Of a DNA stretch of 64,000 nt, positions 8,993 to 18,026 are shown piece by piece. Position numbers and translations under genes: made by a program. The first letter of the stretch is position 1. Each line of letters opens with the position of its first letter. The notes beneath the pieces were generated by a model. That model was not told the DNA's origin and did no database searches. It saw only the letters and a program-made list of their open reading frames with translations. The DNA comes from Nocardioides cynanchi (GTDB taxonomy: Bacteria > Actinomycetota > Actinomycetes > Propionibacteriales > Nocardioidaceae): NCBI RefSeq assembly GCF_008761635.1, contig NZ_CP044344.1, positions 930,001 to 994,000 on the forward strand, written 5' to 3'.

Positions 8993-9087
8993 TGGCGGAG
9001 GCGGACGGGAATCGAACCCGCCTGACCGGGGTGCCCGGCCACTACGGTTTTGAGGACCGCGCCCGTCACCAGACGAGGAACGCCTCC
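8993..9087 (-). tRNA. selC: tRNA-Sec (anticodon TCA)
   Basis: A 95-base tRNA with encoded CCA (8993-8995). It shows the marks of bacterial tRNA-Sec: a 6-bp D stem CTCGTC/GACGGG with the tight loop TGGT, a long variable arm GGCCGGG/CCCGGTC, acceptor GGAGGCG/CGCCTCC, T arm GCGGG-TTCGATT-CCCGT and anticodon TCA in loop CCTCAAA. Position 33 is C instead of the near-universal U, and the eighth acceptor pair is a T-C mismatch. It reads in the same direction as selA and selB, 21 bases before selA, so it is probably released from a tRNA-selA-selB transcript. Confidence 0.95.
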
Positions 9088-9151
9088 GTGGAGGAGCGTA
9101 GACGCGCCCGGGTTGCCCTCAGGGGTGAGGCCGCCACGGGGATCCGCGGGC

Positions 9152-9157
9152 TACGTT
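9152..9157 (+). promoter_or_regulatory. -10 box TACGTT for the formate dehydrogenase operon
   Basis: TACGTT is followed by 6 bases and the ATG at 9164. No Shine-Dalgarno site lies between. I see no convincing -35 element. Confidence 0.35.
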
Positions 9158-9163
9158 GAGCCC

Positions 9164-12100
9164 ATGGGTCTCCGCTCACGCCTCGAGGGCTGGCCGCTGG
9201 TGCGGCAGGTGACCGGCGGCGACCGGCTCGGCCGAGGCCACGCGGCGCAGTCCCCCCGCAGCGACCGGCTCGAGCCCCGCACCGTCACGGCCGACCGGGT
9301 GGTCGAGACCGTGTGCCCGTTCTGCGCGGTCGGCTGCGCGCAGAAGGCCTTCGTCAAGGACGACAAGATCGTGGCGATCGAGGGCAACCCGGCCAGCCCG
9401 ATCTCGCGCGGCCGGCTGTGCCCCAAGGGCAGCGCCACCATGCAGCTCGTCACCTCGCCCAGCCGGGTCACCACGGTCCGCTACCGGCGCCCGCACGGCA
9501 CCGAGTGGGAGGACCTCGACCTGGACACCGCGATGGACATGATCGCGGACCGCGTCGTCAAGACCCGCAAGGAGTTCTGGGAGTGGGAGGACGCCGACGG
9601 TCGGCGCACCCGCCGTTCCCTCGGCATCGCCAGCCTCGGAGGAGCGACCCTCGACAACGAGGAGAACTACCTCATGAAGAAGCTCTACACGGCGATGGGC
9701 GCGATCCAGATCGAGAACCAGGCCCGGATATGACACTCCTCCACGGTGCCCGGTCTGGGTGCCTCGTTCGGCCGTGGTGGGGCCACCACCTACCTGCAGG
9801 ACCTCAGCAACGCTGACGTCATCCTGATCGAGGGCTCCAACATGGCGGAGGCCCATCCGGTCGGGTTCCAGTGGGTGATGGAGGCCAAGCGCAAGGGCGC
9901 GACGATCATCCACGTCGACCCGCGCTTCACCCGCACGTCGGCGGTCGCCGACATCCACGTGCCGATCCGCGCCGGCTCCGACATCGCCTTCCTCGGCGCC
10001 CTGGTCAACCACGTCCTGGTCAACGAGCTCGACTTCCGCGAGTACGTCGTGGCCTACACCAACGCCGCGAACCTGATCAGCGACGACTTCCAGGACACCG
10101 AGGACCTCGACGGGCTCTTCTCGGGCTTCGACGAGGAGACCGGCCACTACGACCCCGTGTCCTGGCACTACCAGCCACCCGAGCACCCGTCGGCCGACGA
10201 CCGCCGCAACGCCGCGCAGATGACCGAGGACGACAGCGGTGGCGCGGCCGCCAAGCAGTCGCACCAAGCGGCCCAGTCCGAGACCCACGGCTCGGGCGGC
10301 GCCCCGGTCAGCTGGAAGGGTCGCCGCGACGAGACCCTGCAGGACCCGCGGTGCGTCTACCAGATCCTCAAGCGGCACTTCTCCCGCTACACCCCGGAGA
10401 TGGTGCAGGAGGTCTGCGGCATCACCCCCGAGCAGCTCGCCGAGGTCGCCGCCGCCCTGACCTCGAACAGCGGACGGGAGCGGACCGGCGCGATCTGCTA
10501 CGCCGTCGGTTGGACCCACCACAGCGTCGGCTCGCAGATGATCCGGACGGCGGCGATCCTGCAGACCCTGCTGGGCAACATCGGCCGGCCGGGCGGCGGG
10601 ATCATGGCCCTGCGCGGCCACGCCTCGATCCAGGGCTCGACCGACATCCCGACCCTCTTCAACCTCCTGCCCGGCTACCTGCCGATGCCGCACGCCGACC
10701 AGCACCAGTCGCTCGACGAGTGGGTGGAGGACGACGAGGGCAAGGCCGGCTTCTGGGGCAACATCAGGCCATACGCCGTGAGCCTGCTCAAGGCCTACTG
10801 GGGCGACGCGGCCACCCCGGAGAACGACTTCTGTTTCGACTACCTGCCCCGGCTGACCGGCGACCACTCGACGTACACCACCGTCAAGGCGCAGATCGAG
10901 GGTGGCTGCAAGGGCTACTTCGTGGTGGGGGAGAACCCTGCCGTCGGCTCGGCGAACGGCAAGATGCAGCGCCTCGGCCTGGCCAGCCTCGACTGGCTGG
11001 TGGTCCGCGACCTGCAGATGATCGAGTCCGCGACGTTCTGGAAGGACGGTCCGGAGATCGAGACCGGTGAGCTGGTCACCGAGGACGTCGGCACCGAGAT
11101 CTTCTTCCTGCCCGCGGCGTCCCACGTCGAGAAGGCGGGCTCGTTCACCCAGACCCAGCGGATGCTCCAGTGGCGGGACAAGGTCGTCGAGCCCCCAGGA
11201 GACTGCCGCAGCGAGCTCCAGTTCTACGTCGAGCTGGGCAACCGGATCCGAGCGAAGCTGGCGGGCTCGACCGACGAGATGGACCGGCCGCTGCTGGACC
11301 TCGCCTGGGACTACGAGGTCGACGAGCACGGCGAGCCCGACGGGCAGCAGGTGCTCCGCGAGATCAACGGCAGCGGGCCCGACGGAGCCCTGTCGGCCTA
11401 CACCGAGCTGAAGGACGACGGCTCGACCTCGTGCGGCTGCTGGATCTACTGCGGGGTCTATGCCGACGACGTCAACCAGGCCCGGCGGCGCAAGCCCCAC
11501 TGGGAGCAGGATCTCGTGGCCCCCGAGTGGGGCTGGGTCTGGCCCGCCAACCGCCGGATCCTCTACAACCGGGCCTCGGCCGACCCCGAGGGCCGGCCGT
11601 GGAGCGAGCGCAAGCGCTACCTCTGGTGGGACGCCGACCAGGGGAAATGGACCGGTGCGGACGTGCCCGACTTCATCCCGGACCGCGAGCCCGGGCACGT
11701 GCCGGCCGAGGGCGCCCACGGACCCGACGCGATCGGTGGCAGCGACCCGTTCATCATGCAGACCGACGGCAAGGCCTGGCTGTTCGCGCCCCTCGGGGTC
11801 GCCGACGGGCCGCTGCCGACCCACTACGAGCCGCCGGAGTCACCGGTCGCGAACGCGCTGCACAGCCAGCAGAAGAACCCGTCGCTGCGGCACTTCACCC
11901 AGTCCGCCAACCCGATCAACCCCAGCCAGAGCGACGTCTTCCCCTACGTCTTCACCAGCTACCGCCTGACCGAGCACCACACGGCCGGCGGCATGAGCCG
12001 GACCCTGCCCCTGCTCACCGAGCTCCAGCCCGAGCCGTTCTGCGAGGTCTCGCCCCGGCTCGCCGAGCAGCGCGGTCTGGTGCACGGCGAGTGGGCGACC

Positions 12101-12433
12101 GTGGTCACCGCCCGGTCGGCGATCGAGGTGCGGGTGCTCGTCACCGACCGGGTGCGGTCGCTGCGGCTGGGTGACCGGTGGGTCGAGCAGGTCGGTCTGC
12201 CCTACCACTGGGGTCGCAACGGGATCACCACGGGCGACTCCCAGAACGACCTGGTCAACGTCCAGCTCGAGCCCAACGTCTACATCCAGGACAAGGTCGG
12301 GACCTGCGACATCCAGCCGGGGCGGCGTCCGCGCGGCCCCGCGCTCACGTCGTACGTCGAGGGCTACCGGCGCCGTGCCGGGGTCGGCTCCGAACCCGTG
12401 ACCGACGACGCACCCGAAGGTGAGGCCGACTGA
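9164..12433 (+). CDS. fdnG: Formate dehydrogenase catalytic subunit, selenocysteine-containing (FdnG type)
   Basis: Read through TGA 9731-9733 as selenocysteine 190, this is one 1089-residue protein. It is a molybdopterin-bis-MGD oxidoreductase that oxidises formate to CO2. Near residues 47-85 the 4Fe-4S motif CPFCAVGC...LCPKG precedes IENQARI-U-HSS, the active-site motif of FdnG. Further on are SNMAEAHPVGFQW, GRPGGGIMALRGHASIQGS and a C-terminal molybdopterin dinucleotide-binding domain (GRNGITTGDSQNDL). No twin-arginine signal is visible at the N-terminus, unlike E. coli FdnG, so the subunit may face the cytoplasm. Its stop overlaps the next gene by one base. An acidic insertion near residues 320-370 (TEDDSGGAAAKQSHQAAQ) lies outside the usual motifs. 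Confidence 0.93.
9731..9763 (+). promoter_or_regulatory. UGA selenocysteine codon and SECIS hairpin
   Basis: The TGA at 9731-9733 is followed 18 bases later by the loop GGTCT (9752-9756), closed by a 7-bp stem: 9745-9751 pairs with 9757-9763 (five Watson-Crick pairs and two G-T). The E. coli fdhF SECIS, from memory, has the same GGUCU loop at the same 18-base distance. This is the signal SelB recognises. Confidence 0.92.
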
Positions 12434-13344
12434 TGGGCAGGCTGTCCGGACCGCTCGACGATGTCACCGGCGACGCCGGGTACGCCGAGCACCCGCCGCG
12501 GATGGGGTTCTTCACCGACACCTCGGTCTGCATCGGCTGCAAGGCCTGCGAGGTGGCGTGCAAGGAGTGGAACTCCGTGCCCGACGACGGCTACCTGCTC
12601 ACGGGGATGTCCTACGACAACACCCAGGAGCTGGGGGCGAGCACCTGGCGGCACGTCGCGTTCGTCGAGAAGTCGTCGCCGTCCAGCGTCTCCGTCGACC
12701 TCGGCATGCCCGGGGCCGGGCCGCCGGGAGTCACCCTGCCCTCCGGGGAGGACCAGGCCGCGGCCTCCGGCGACAACGCGATCACCTGGCTGATGTCGTC
12801 CGACGTCTGCAAGCACTGCACCCACGCGGCGTGCCTCGACGTCTGCCCGACCGGGTCGCTGTTCCGGACCGAGTTCGGCACCGTCGTCGTCCAGCCCGAC
12901 ATCTGCAACGGCTGTGGCTACTGCGTGCCGGCGTGCCCGTACGGCGTGATCGACATCCGCGAGGAGGACGGCCGGGCCTTCAAGTGCACGCTCTGCTACG
13001 ACCGGCTCAAGGAGGGGCAGACGCCGGCGTGCGCCCAGGCGTGCCCGACCGAGTCGATCCAGTTCGGGGAGCTCGACGAGCTGCGCGAGCGCGCCGACCT
13101 GCGGCTCGCGACCCTCCACGAGCAAGGGGTCGACGTCGCCCGTCTCTATGGCCACGACCCCGAGGACGGCGTCGGCGGCGACGGCGCGTTCTTCCTGCTG
13201 CTCGACGAGCCGGAGGTCTACGGCCTGCCACCCGACCCCGTGGTCACCACCCGCGACCTGGTGTCGATCTGGAAGCACGTGGGCGCCGCCGCCGCGGCCC
13301 TGACCGGGCTCGGCGTGGCCTCGTTCCTCGGGCGACGCCGATGA
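12433..13344 (+). CDS. fdnH: Formate dehydrogenase iron-sulfur (beta) subunit
   Basis: 303 residues. Four ferredoxin-type cysteine groups are visible: CIGCKACEVACKEWN (near residue 34), CKHCTHAACLDVCPTG (near 120), CNGCGYCVPACPYG (near 157) and CTLCYDRLKEGQTPACAQACPTE (near 180). They carry four 4Fe-4S clusters that pass electrons from the catalytic subunit to the membrane. A single hydrophobic helix near the C-terminus (VGAAAAALTGLGVASFLG) is an anchor, as in FdnH/HybA-like proteins. The start ATG overlaps the last base of the catalytic gene (TGATG), and the stop overlaps the next start (ATGA), so the three are translationally coupled. Confidence 0.93.
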   Translation: MGRLSGPLDDVTGDAGYAEHPPRMGFFTDTSVCIGCKACEVACKEWNSVPDDGYLLTGMSYDNTQELGASTWRHVAFVEKSSPSSVSVDLGMPGAGPPGVTLPSGEDQAAASGDNAITWLMSSDVCKHCTHAACLDVCPTGSLFRTEFGTVVVQPDICNGCGYCVPACPYGVIDIREEDGRAFKCTLCYDRLKEGQTPACAQACPTESIQFGELDELRERADLRLATLHEQGVDVARLYGHDPEDGVGGDGAFFLLLDEPEVYGLPPDPVVTTRDLVSIWKHVGAAAAALTGLGVASFLGRRR

Positions 13345-14285
13345 GCCCGCGTGGCGAGCAGCCGATGGTCCCGGACGTCGAGTTCGAGTCCTACTACGGC
13401 CGGCAGATCCTCAAGACGCCCACCTGGAAGAACCCCGACGTCCCGCTCTACCTGTTCCTCGGTGGCCTCGCCGGCGCGTCGGCGGTTCTCGCCGAGGGTG
13501 CGGCGCTGACGGGTCGTCCCGACCTCGAGCGGGTCGCCCGGCTGGCCGCAGCCGGCGGCGCGGCCGCGGGCTCGGTCGCCCTGGTGCACGACCTCGGGCG
13601 TCCGGAGCGCTTCCTGCACATGCTGCGGGTCTTCAAGCCGACGTCGCCGCTGTCGGTCGGCTCGTTCATCCTGGCGCCCTTCAGCGGTCTGGCGGCCGCT
13701 GCTGCGGCCTCCACCGTGACCGGGCGCCTGCCCCGGCTGGGGAGGCTGGCCGGGCTCGGCGCCGGGGCCCTCGGTCCGCCACTGGCGACCTACACCGCAG
13801 CCCTGATCGCCAACACCGCCGTCCCGGCCTGGCACGAGGGTCACCGTGAGCTGCCGTTCGTGTTCGCAGGCTCGGGGGCGACGGCGGCCGGTGGGCTCGC
13901 CATGGTCTTCACCCCGCTGCCCCAGGCCGGACCTGCCCGGCGGATGGCGGTCGCGGGGGCGGCGCTCGAGATCGTGGCGGCCGAGGGGCTGCTGCACCGG
14001 ATCGGCATGGTCGCCGAGCCCTACCGCGAGGGTCGGCCGGGGAAGCTGATCAGCACGGCCCGGACCATGACCGCGGTGGCGGCCGGTGTCACCTTCCTGG
14101 CGGGGCGCCGATCACGGGCGCTCTCGGTCGCTGCGGGCCTCACCTGCGTCGCTGCGTCGGCGATGACCCGGTTCGGGATCTTCGAGGCGGGCATCGTCTC
14201 GGCTGAGGATCCCAAGTACGTCGTGGTGCCCCAGCGCGAGCGGATGGCGGCCAGGGCCCGGGCCGAGGCCGACGCGTTTGCCTAG
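13341..14285 (+). CDS. nrfD: NrfD/PsrC-type membrane subunit of formate dehydrogenase
   Basis: 314 residues with about eight transmembrane helices. The segments VALVHDLGRPERFLHMLRVFKPTSPLSVGSF and the conserved glutamate/histidine-rich loops are typical of NrfD/PsrC quinone-interacting anchors rather than the cytochrome b FdnI type, which has haem histidines. It would pass electrons from the iron-sulfur subunit to menaquinone. The start was set at ATG 13341, which overlaps the beta-subunit stop by four bases. The N-terminal soluble part (PDVEFESYYGRQILKTPTWK) is typical of the actinobacterial members. It is the last of the three structural genes, 27 bases before selD. Confidence 0.88.
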   Translation: MSPRGEQPMVPDVEFESYYGRQILKTPTWKNPDVPLYLFLGGLAGASAVLAEGAALTGRPDLERVARLAAAGGAAAGSVALVHDLGRPERFLHMLRVFKPTSPLSVGSFILAPFSGLAAAAAASTVTGRLPRLGRLAGLGAGALGPPLATYTAALIANTAVPAWHEGHRELPFVFAGSGATAAGGLAMVFTPLPQAGPARRMAVAGAALEIVAAEGLLHRIGMVAEPYREGRPGKLISTARTMTAVAAGVTFLAGRRSRALSVAAGLTCVAASAMTRFGIFEAGIVSAEDPKYVVVPQRERMAARARAEADAFA

Positions 14286-14312
14286 ACCGTCCCCGGCGGG
14301 TACGAACGCAGC

Positions 14313-15310
14313 ATGACCTTCGAGCTCCCGCGCCGGCTGACCCAGTACGCCTCCGGCGGCGGGTGCGCCTGCAAGATCCCGCCCGGTGAGCTCGAGCAGG
14401 TGCTGTCCGGCCTGCCCGGGGGCCGGGCGGCCGAGGCGCTGCTGGTCGGCGTCGAGCACGGCGACGACGCCGCCGTCGTACGCCTCGACGACCGGCGTGC
14501 CGTGGTGCTGACCGCGGACTTCTTCACCCCGGTGGTCGACGACCTGCGCGACTGGGGACGGATCGCTGCGGCCAACGCGCTGTCCGACGTCTATGCCATG
14601 GGGGCGAGCCGCTGGTGGCGGTGAACCTGCTGGCCTGGCCGCGCGACGAGCTCCCCTTCGAGCTGGCCGCCGAGGTGCTGGCCGGGGGAGCGGAGGTCGC
14701 GAGCGAGGCCTCCTGCCACCTGGCCGGGGGCCACAGCATCGACGACCGGGAGCCCAAGTACGGCCTGGCCGTGACCGGGCTGGCCGACCCCGACCGCCTC
14801 CTGCGCAACGACGCCGGGCGGCCCGGCGTGCCCCTCACGCTGACCAAGCCGCTGGGGCTCGGGGTGCTCAACAACCGGCACAAGGCGACGGGGGAGTCCT
14901 TCCCCGAGGCGGTCGCGGTGATGACCAGCCTCAACCGGAACGCCTCGCGGGCTGCCCTGGCGGCGGGTCATGCCTGCGCCACCGACGTCACCGGCTTCGG
15001 CCTCCTGGGTCACCTGCTGAAGCTCTGCCGCGCCAGCGGTGTCGACGCGGAGGTGGACGCCGCCGCCGTGCCCTATCTCGACGGGGCCCGGGCCTCGCTG
15101 GGCGACGGCTTCGTGCCGGGGGGATCGCAGCGCAACCTGGAGTGGGTGCGTCCCCACGTCGTTGCGGACGTCCGCGACGACGAGCTGCTGCTCCTGGCGG
15201 ACGCGCAGACCTCGGGCGGACTGCTCGTGGCGGGCGAGCTGCCCGGTCACCCGGTGATCGGGCGGCTCGTCCCGCGGGCCGGACCGGGCGCGATGATCCG
15301 GATCCGCTGA
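14313..15310 (+). pseudogene. selD: Selenide, water dikinase SelD, apparent one-base frameshift
   Basis: SelD makes selenophosphate from selenide and ATP, the selenium donor for SelA. The first 95 residues (LTQYASGGGCACKIPPGEL with active-site Cys, GDDAAVV, ADFFTPVVDDLRDWGRIAAANALSDVYAMG) are canonical; the frame then fails at RWWR and stop. Adding one G to the five-G run at 14600-14604 gives AMGGEPLVAVNLLAWP and continues to the stop at 15310 (TKPLGLGVLNN, TDVTGFGLLGHL, ADAQTSGGLLV), 332 residues in all. The active-site residue is cysteine, so SelD itself needs no selenium. It follows the formate dehydrogenase genes in the same direction. This is the second such defect in the selenium island. 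Confidence 0.87.
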
Positions 15311-15330
15311 CACCCAGGCACTAGCCCTCG

Positions 15331-15344
15331 CGGCCCAAGGTCCC
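15331..15344. promoter_or_regulatory. GGGACCTT-type box upstream of the first DUF1876 gene
   Basis: On the minus strand the site reads GGGACCTTGGGCCG. It lies 76 bases before the ATG at 15420 and shares GGGACCTT with the sites at 18027 and 25295. It resembles DevR/DosR-type operators (inferred). Confidence 0.4.
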
Positions 15345-15419
15345 CCGACCCCGGTGACCTCGGGCCCTGCAGTGGTCCGGTCTGCCGCGATGAGATGGGG
15401 CGACCCCCGAGGAGAGCCC

Positions 15420-15779
15420 ATGCCCCGCCACACCTGGACCGTCCGGATCGAGCTGTGCGAGACCTCGGACGCGGTGTCCGCGCACGCCTACCTCGAGGAG
15501 GGCCCGATCCGTCTCAGCGGTCGCGGCCAGGCCCCGGTCACGGCCCTCACCGAGGCCACGCACGCCCGCGGAGTCGCCGCCAGCCGGGCCCTGGCGCACC
15601 TGGGCCAGGAGCTGATGATCGCCGAGCAGCCGACGGGAGACCTGGTCCGGGCCGGCGGGACCCGGACGGAGCCCACGGTCTCCCCGGCTCACGTGCTCGA
15701 CGTCCCGGTGCCCGAGCCGAGTCACTCCATCTTCGACGCCGCGCCCTCCTCGTCGATGCTGCCCTCCGTCGCCAGGTGA
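15420..15779 (+). CDS. DUF1876 domain protein (small stress-associated)
   Basis: 119 residues. The opening PRHTWTVRIELCETSDAVSAHAYLEEG followed by a second strand set and ATHARGVAASRALAHLGQELM matches the DUF1876 fold, an alpha-beta domain of unknown function found with universal stress proteins in actinobacteria. The second copy at 26218 has the same pattern ([21 protein letters not shown]). I chose ATG 15420 because a GAGGAG site lies 5 bases upstream; an in-frame start at 15354 lacks one. The C-terminal 35 residues (GGTRTEPTVSPAH...) are an extension the other copy lacks, and the last 58 bases overlap the dps gene on the other strand. Confidence 0.75.
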   Translation: MPRHTWTVRIELCETSDAVSAHAYLEEGPIRLSGRGQAPVTALTEATHARGVAASRALAHLGQELMIAEQPTGDLVRAGGTRTEPTVSPAHVLDVPVPEPSHSIFDAAPSSSMLPSVAR

Positions 15780-16276
15780 CCGCTCTGGTCCTCCAGGTGG
15801 GCCCGGATGAACCAGTGGAAGAGCTCGAGCTGCTCGGTCTGCCCGATCACCATGTCCTGGGTGACGAGGTCGAGGCCGTCGAGCTCCTCGAGGGTGGCGC
15901 GGTTGGACTCGAGCACACCTCGGTAGACGATCTCGAGGGCGGCCAGGTGCTGCTGGGTCGAGGCCCGGCCCAGGGAGTAGTCGTCCCAGTCGCGCTCGGC
16001 GACGAGTGCTCCCGGGGTGCCCTTCGGTGAGCCGCCGAGGGTCGCGATCCGCTCGGCCAGGTCGTCGGCGAAGCCGCGCACGGCCTCGACCTGCGGGTCG
16101 ATCATCTGGTGGACCGCGATGAAGTGCGGGCCTACCACGTTCCAGTGCACGTGCTTGAGCGTCAGGTGGAGGTCGTTGGCGGCATGGAGCCGTGACTGGA
16201 GCAGGTCGATGACGCGCGCGGCGTCCTCGCGGCTCAGCCCGGGAACGGTGAAGTGGAGTTCTGATGAGTTGGCCAT
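15722..16276 (-). CDS. dps: Dps, ferritin-like DNA-protection protein
   Basis: 184 residues, a four-helix ferritin-like protein that oxidises and stores iron and protects DNA in stress. The first helix pair carries the ferroxidase signature LTLKHVHWNVVGPHFIAVHQMIDPQVE (His, Asp and Glu at the dimer interface), followed by FADDLAERIATLGG. The C-terminal tail after HLATEG is acidic (SIDEEGAASKME) rather than lysine-rich, so direct DNA binding through the tail is doubtful. It is a single gene, leftward, with 93 bases upstream before the methyltransferase stop. Its 3' end overlaps the DUF1876 gene by 58 bases tail to tail. Confidence 0.93.
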   Translation of the reverse strand: MANSSELHFTVPGLSREDAARVIDLLQSRLHAANDLHLTLKHVHWNVVGPHFIAVHQMIDPQVEAVRGFADDLAERIATLGGSPKGTPGALVAERDWDDYSLGRASTQQHLAALEIVYRGVLESNRATLEELDGLDLVTQDMVIGQTEQLELFHWFIRAHLEDQSGHLATEGSIDEEGAASKME

Positions 16277-16369
16277 GACTGCCCCGTACCCGACTTCTCG
16301 CGGAGTACGACGGGTGTGACGAAGCCGGTCGGTCGGGGCCGGCTCCGAGCCGCCGGTCCGACGACGTGG

Positions 16370-17320
16370 CTAGTCGGTCGGGCGTCGGCCGATCGTGACG
16401 GCCGGTGCGTGCGGGGGCGTCGGCACGGTCGTCACGTCCACCAAGCCTGCCTCACGGAGCAGCCGTTGCGCCTCCTCGTCGTTCAGCGGGGTACCGCCGT
16501 AGCAGACCGTCTTGAAGCGGGTCAGGGCCTCGTCGACCGGGTCGTCGCCGAGCTTCCCGTGACCCATCGTCACCCAGCCGCCCGGCACGAGCGCCCGCAC
16601 GACCCGGGGCACACCCGCGCGCAGCGCCGCCTCCGGGACGAACGGCGCCGGCAGCCAGGCGAGCGCGAAGCACGCGTCGTCGGCGAGCTCGGCGACGTCC
16701 TGACGACGCAGCACGACCCGGTCCCCCACGGGGCTGCTCTCCAGCAGGCGTTCGGCCAGCTCGAGCACGCGGGGCAGGACGTCGATGCCGACGACGGTGA
16801 GCTCGGGGAACAGCTCGGCGTAGCCCGCCGCCAGTGCTGCGACCCCCGTCCCCACGTCGAGCATCCGGGCGCCGGGAGTCGTCAGCAGGTCGGCGAGCCC
16901 CGCGAGCATCGGCAGCCCGAGCTCCGCGAACGCGGCGGCACCCTGGGCGCTGGCCCGACCCTGGGCCAGGATCGCCTCGTCGGGCTGGTCGAGCCAGACC
17001 TCGGCACCCGAGCCGAGCACGGCCGAGGCCTGGAGCAGGGGAGCGGCCGCCTGCGCAGCCACCCCGTGCCGGTCGACGGACCCGCCTTCGAGCAGCTCGC
17101 TCGGGATGCCCAGGCTGTCGAGCACGGACCGGGCGGCGACGCGCCGGTCCCTCCGCGCGCCCGGGACATCGCGGGAGCCGCCGTCCGGCTCGCCGGCGAC
17201 CAGGGCCAGGGCTGCTGTCGTCCAGGCGGCCCGGTCGCCCGTGGACAGGATCTGGTGGAGCCGGCTCAGGTGCGCCCGGTCGTCCGAGGCGGACCGGTCG
17301 CGTTGCTGGGTGATGGTCAT
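16370..17320 (-). CDS. Class I SAM-dependent methyltransferase
   Basis: 316 residues from ATG 17320 (MTITQQRDRSASDDRAHL). An N-terminal helical region of about 130 residues precedes the Rossmann SAM-binding core: MLDVGTGVAALAAGYAELFPELTVVGIDVLPR with motif I DVGTGVA and the acidic residue of motif II, then LRRQDVAEL and ALVPGGWVTMG. The C-terminal part is VTTVPTPPHAPAVTIGRRP. A plant-type small-molecule or antibiotic-modifying O-methyltransferase is possible; the substrate is not evident. It is divergent from a TetR gene whose operator-like dyad overlaps its promoter, so it is probably the TetR target. Confidence 0.8.
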   Translation of the reverse strand: MTITQQRDRSASDDRAHLSRLHQILSTGDRAAWTTAALALVAGEPDGGSRDVPGARRDRRVAARSVLDSLGIPSELLEGGSVDRHGVAAQAAAPLLQASAVLGSGAEVWLDQPDEAILAQGRASAQGAAAFAELGLPMLAGLADLLTTPGARMLDVGTGVAALAAGYAELFPELTVVGIDVLPRVLELAERLLESSPVGDRVVLRRQDVAELADDACFALAWLPAPFVPEAALRAGVPRVVRALVPGGWVTMGHGKLGDDPVDEALTRFKTVCYGGTPLNDEEAQRLLREAGLVDVTTVPTPPHAPAVTIGRRPTD

Positions 17321-17362
17321 GGTGCGGTCATGTCCTCCGGTGAGTGAGTTTCGGTACGTCGT

Positions 17363-17391
17363 AACGTAACAGCGTTGCGATAGACTGACAA
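17363..17391. promoter_or_regulatory. Divergent promoters and candidate TetR operator
   Basis: For the leftward methyltransferase, TTGTCA (17391-17386) and TACGTT (17368-17363) are 17 bases apart, a near-consensus promoter. For the rightward TetR gene, TAGACT (17381-17386) is followed by 7 bases and the ATG. The imperfect dyad GTAAC-AGC-GTTGC (17366-17378) lies between them and could bind the TetR dimer and shut off both genes. Confidence 0.45.
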
Positions 17392-17393
17392 GC

Positions 17394-17993
17394 ATGGGCA
17401 GACCTCGAACCCACGACCGCCAGGTGGCTGACGCTCTCGTGGACGCCGCCGAGCAGCTGGCCGACTCCGGCGGCGTCGGCGCGGTCTCGGTGCGTGCGGT
17501 CGCCGAGCGCACCGGCACCACGACCCGGGCGGTCTACAGCGTGTTCGGCTCCAAGGCGGGGCTGGTGGCGGCGCTCGGCACGCGGATGTTCGAGCTGCTC
17601 GGCGACGGGGTAGCGGAGCTGCCCGAGACCGACGACCCGGTCGCCGACCTGGTCGAGGCGGGGGTCGGCGTCTTTCGCCGGCTGTCGGTCACCAGGCCCG
17701 CGCTGTTCGACATCGGCGTGCGGCACACGGCGGTCGACCCCGACACGGTCGGCGAGTTCGTGCCCGCCGCTCGCGACGCCTGGGGCAGCCTCGAGGCGAG
17801 GTTCCAGCGCCTGCAGGACGCCGGGCTGCTCCCCGGCCGGACCGTCACCGTCGCCTCCCGCCAGTTCGACGCGATGTGCGAGGGGCTCGCCGCCATGGAG
17901 CGCCGCGGCTCGATGGAGACCTCCGGTGCGGAGGACGTCTGGCGTGACGCGCTGCAGACCCTCCTGGACGGCATGACCCGACACCGGGACTGA
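17394..17993 (+). CDS. TetR/AcrR family transcriptional regulator
   Basis: 199 residues. The N-terminal helix-turn-helix spans about residues 9-55 ([47 protein letters not shown]), with the [12 protein letters not shown] recognition-helix pattern of TetR repressors. The remaining helices form the ligand-binding and dimer domain (WHG-like: [22 protein letters not shown]). It is divergent from the methyltransferase with 73 bases between the starts, the usual arrangement of a repressor and its target. The ligand is unknown. Confidence 0.88.
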   Translation: MGRPRTHDRQVADALVDAAEQLADSGGVGAVSVRAVAERTGTTTRAVYSVFGSKAGLVAALGTRMFELLGDGVAELPETDDPVADLVEAGVGVFRRLSVTRPALFDIGVRHTAVDPDTVGEFVPAARDAWGSLEARFQRLQDAGLLPGRTVTVASRQFDAMCEGLAAMERRGSMETSGAEDVWRDALQTLLDGMTRHRD

Positions 17994-18026
17994 CGCCGCG
18001 GCCGGACGGCGTACGGCTCGATCTCT

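Noticed and set aside
9050..9733. A short protein ending at TGA 9731, with a separate gene after it
   Set aside because: The second part begins in the middle of the FdnG domain. The SECIS hairpin and nearby Sec genes show that the TGA is selenocysteine.
9176..11824. An 882-codon minus-strand frame opposite the formate dehydrogenase gene
   Set aside because: Shadow of fdnG; composition is H/R/D/V/L repetitive and no motif is seen.
14313..14624. SelD as a selenoprotein with its own UGA
   Set aside because: The active-site residue is Cys (GGGCACK) and the early stop is out of the SelD frame because of the missing base, not a Sec codon.
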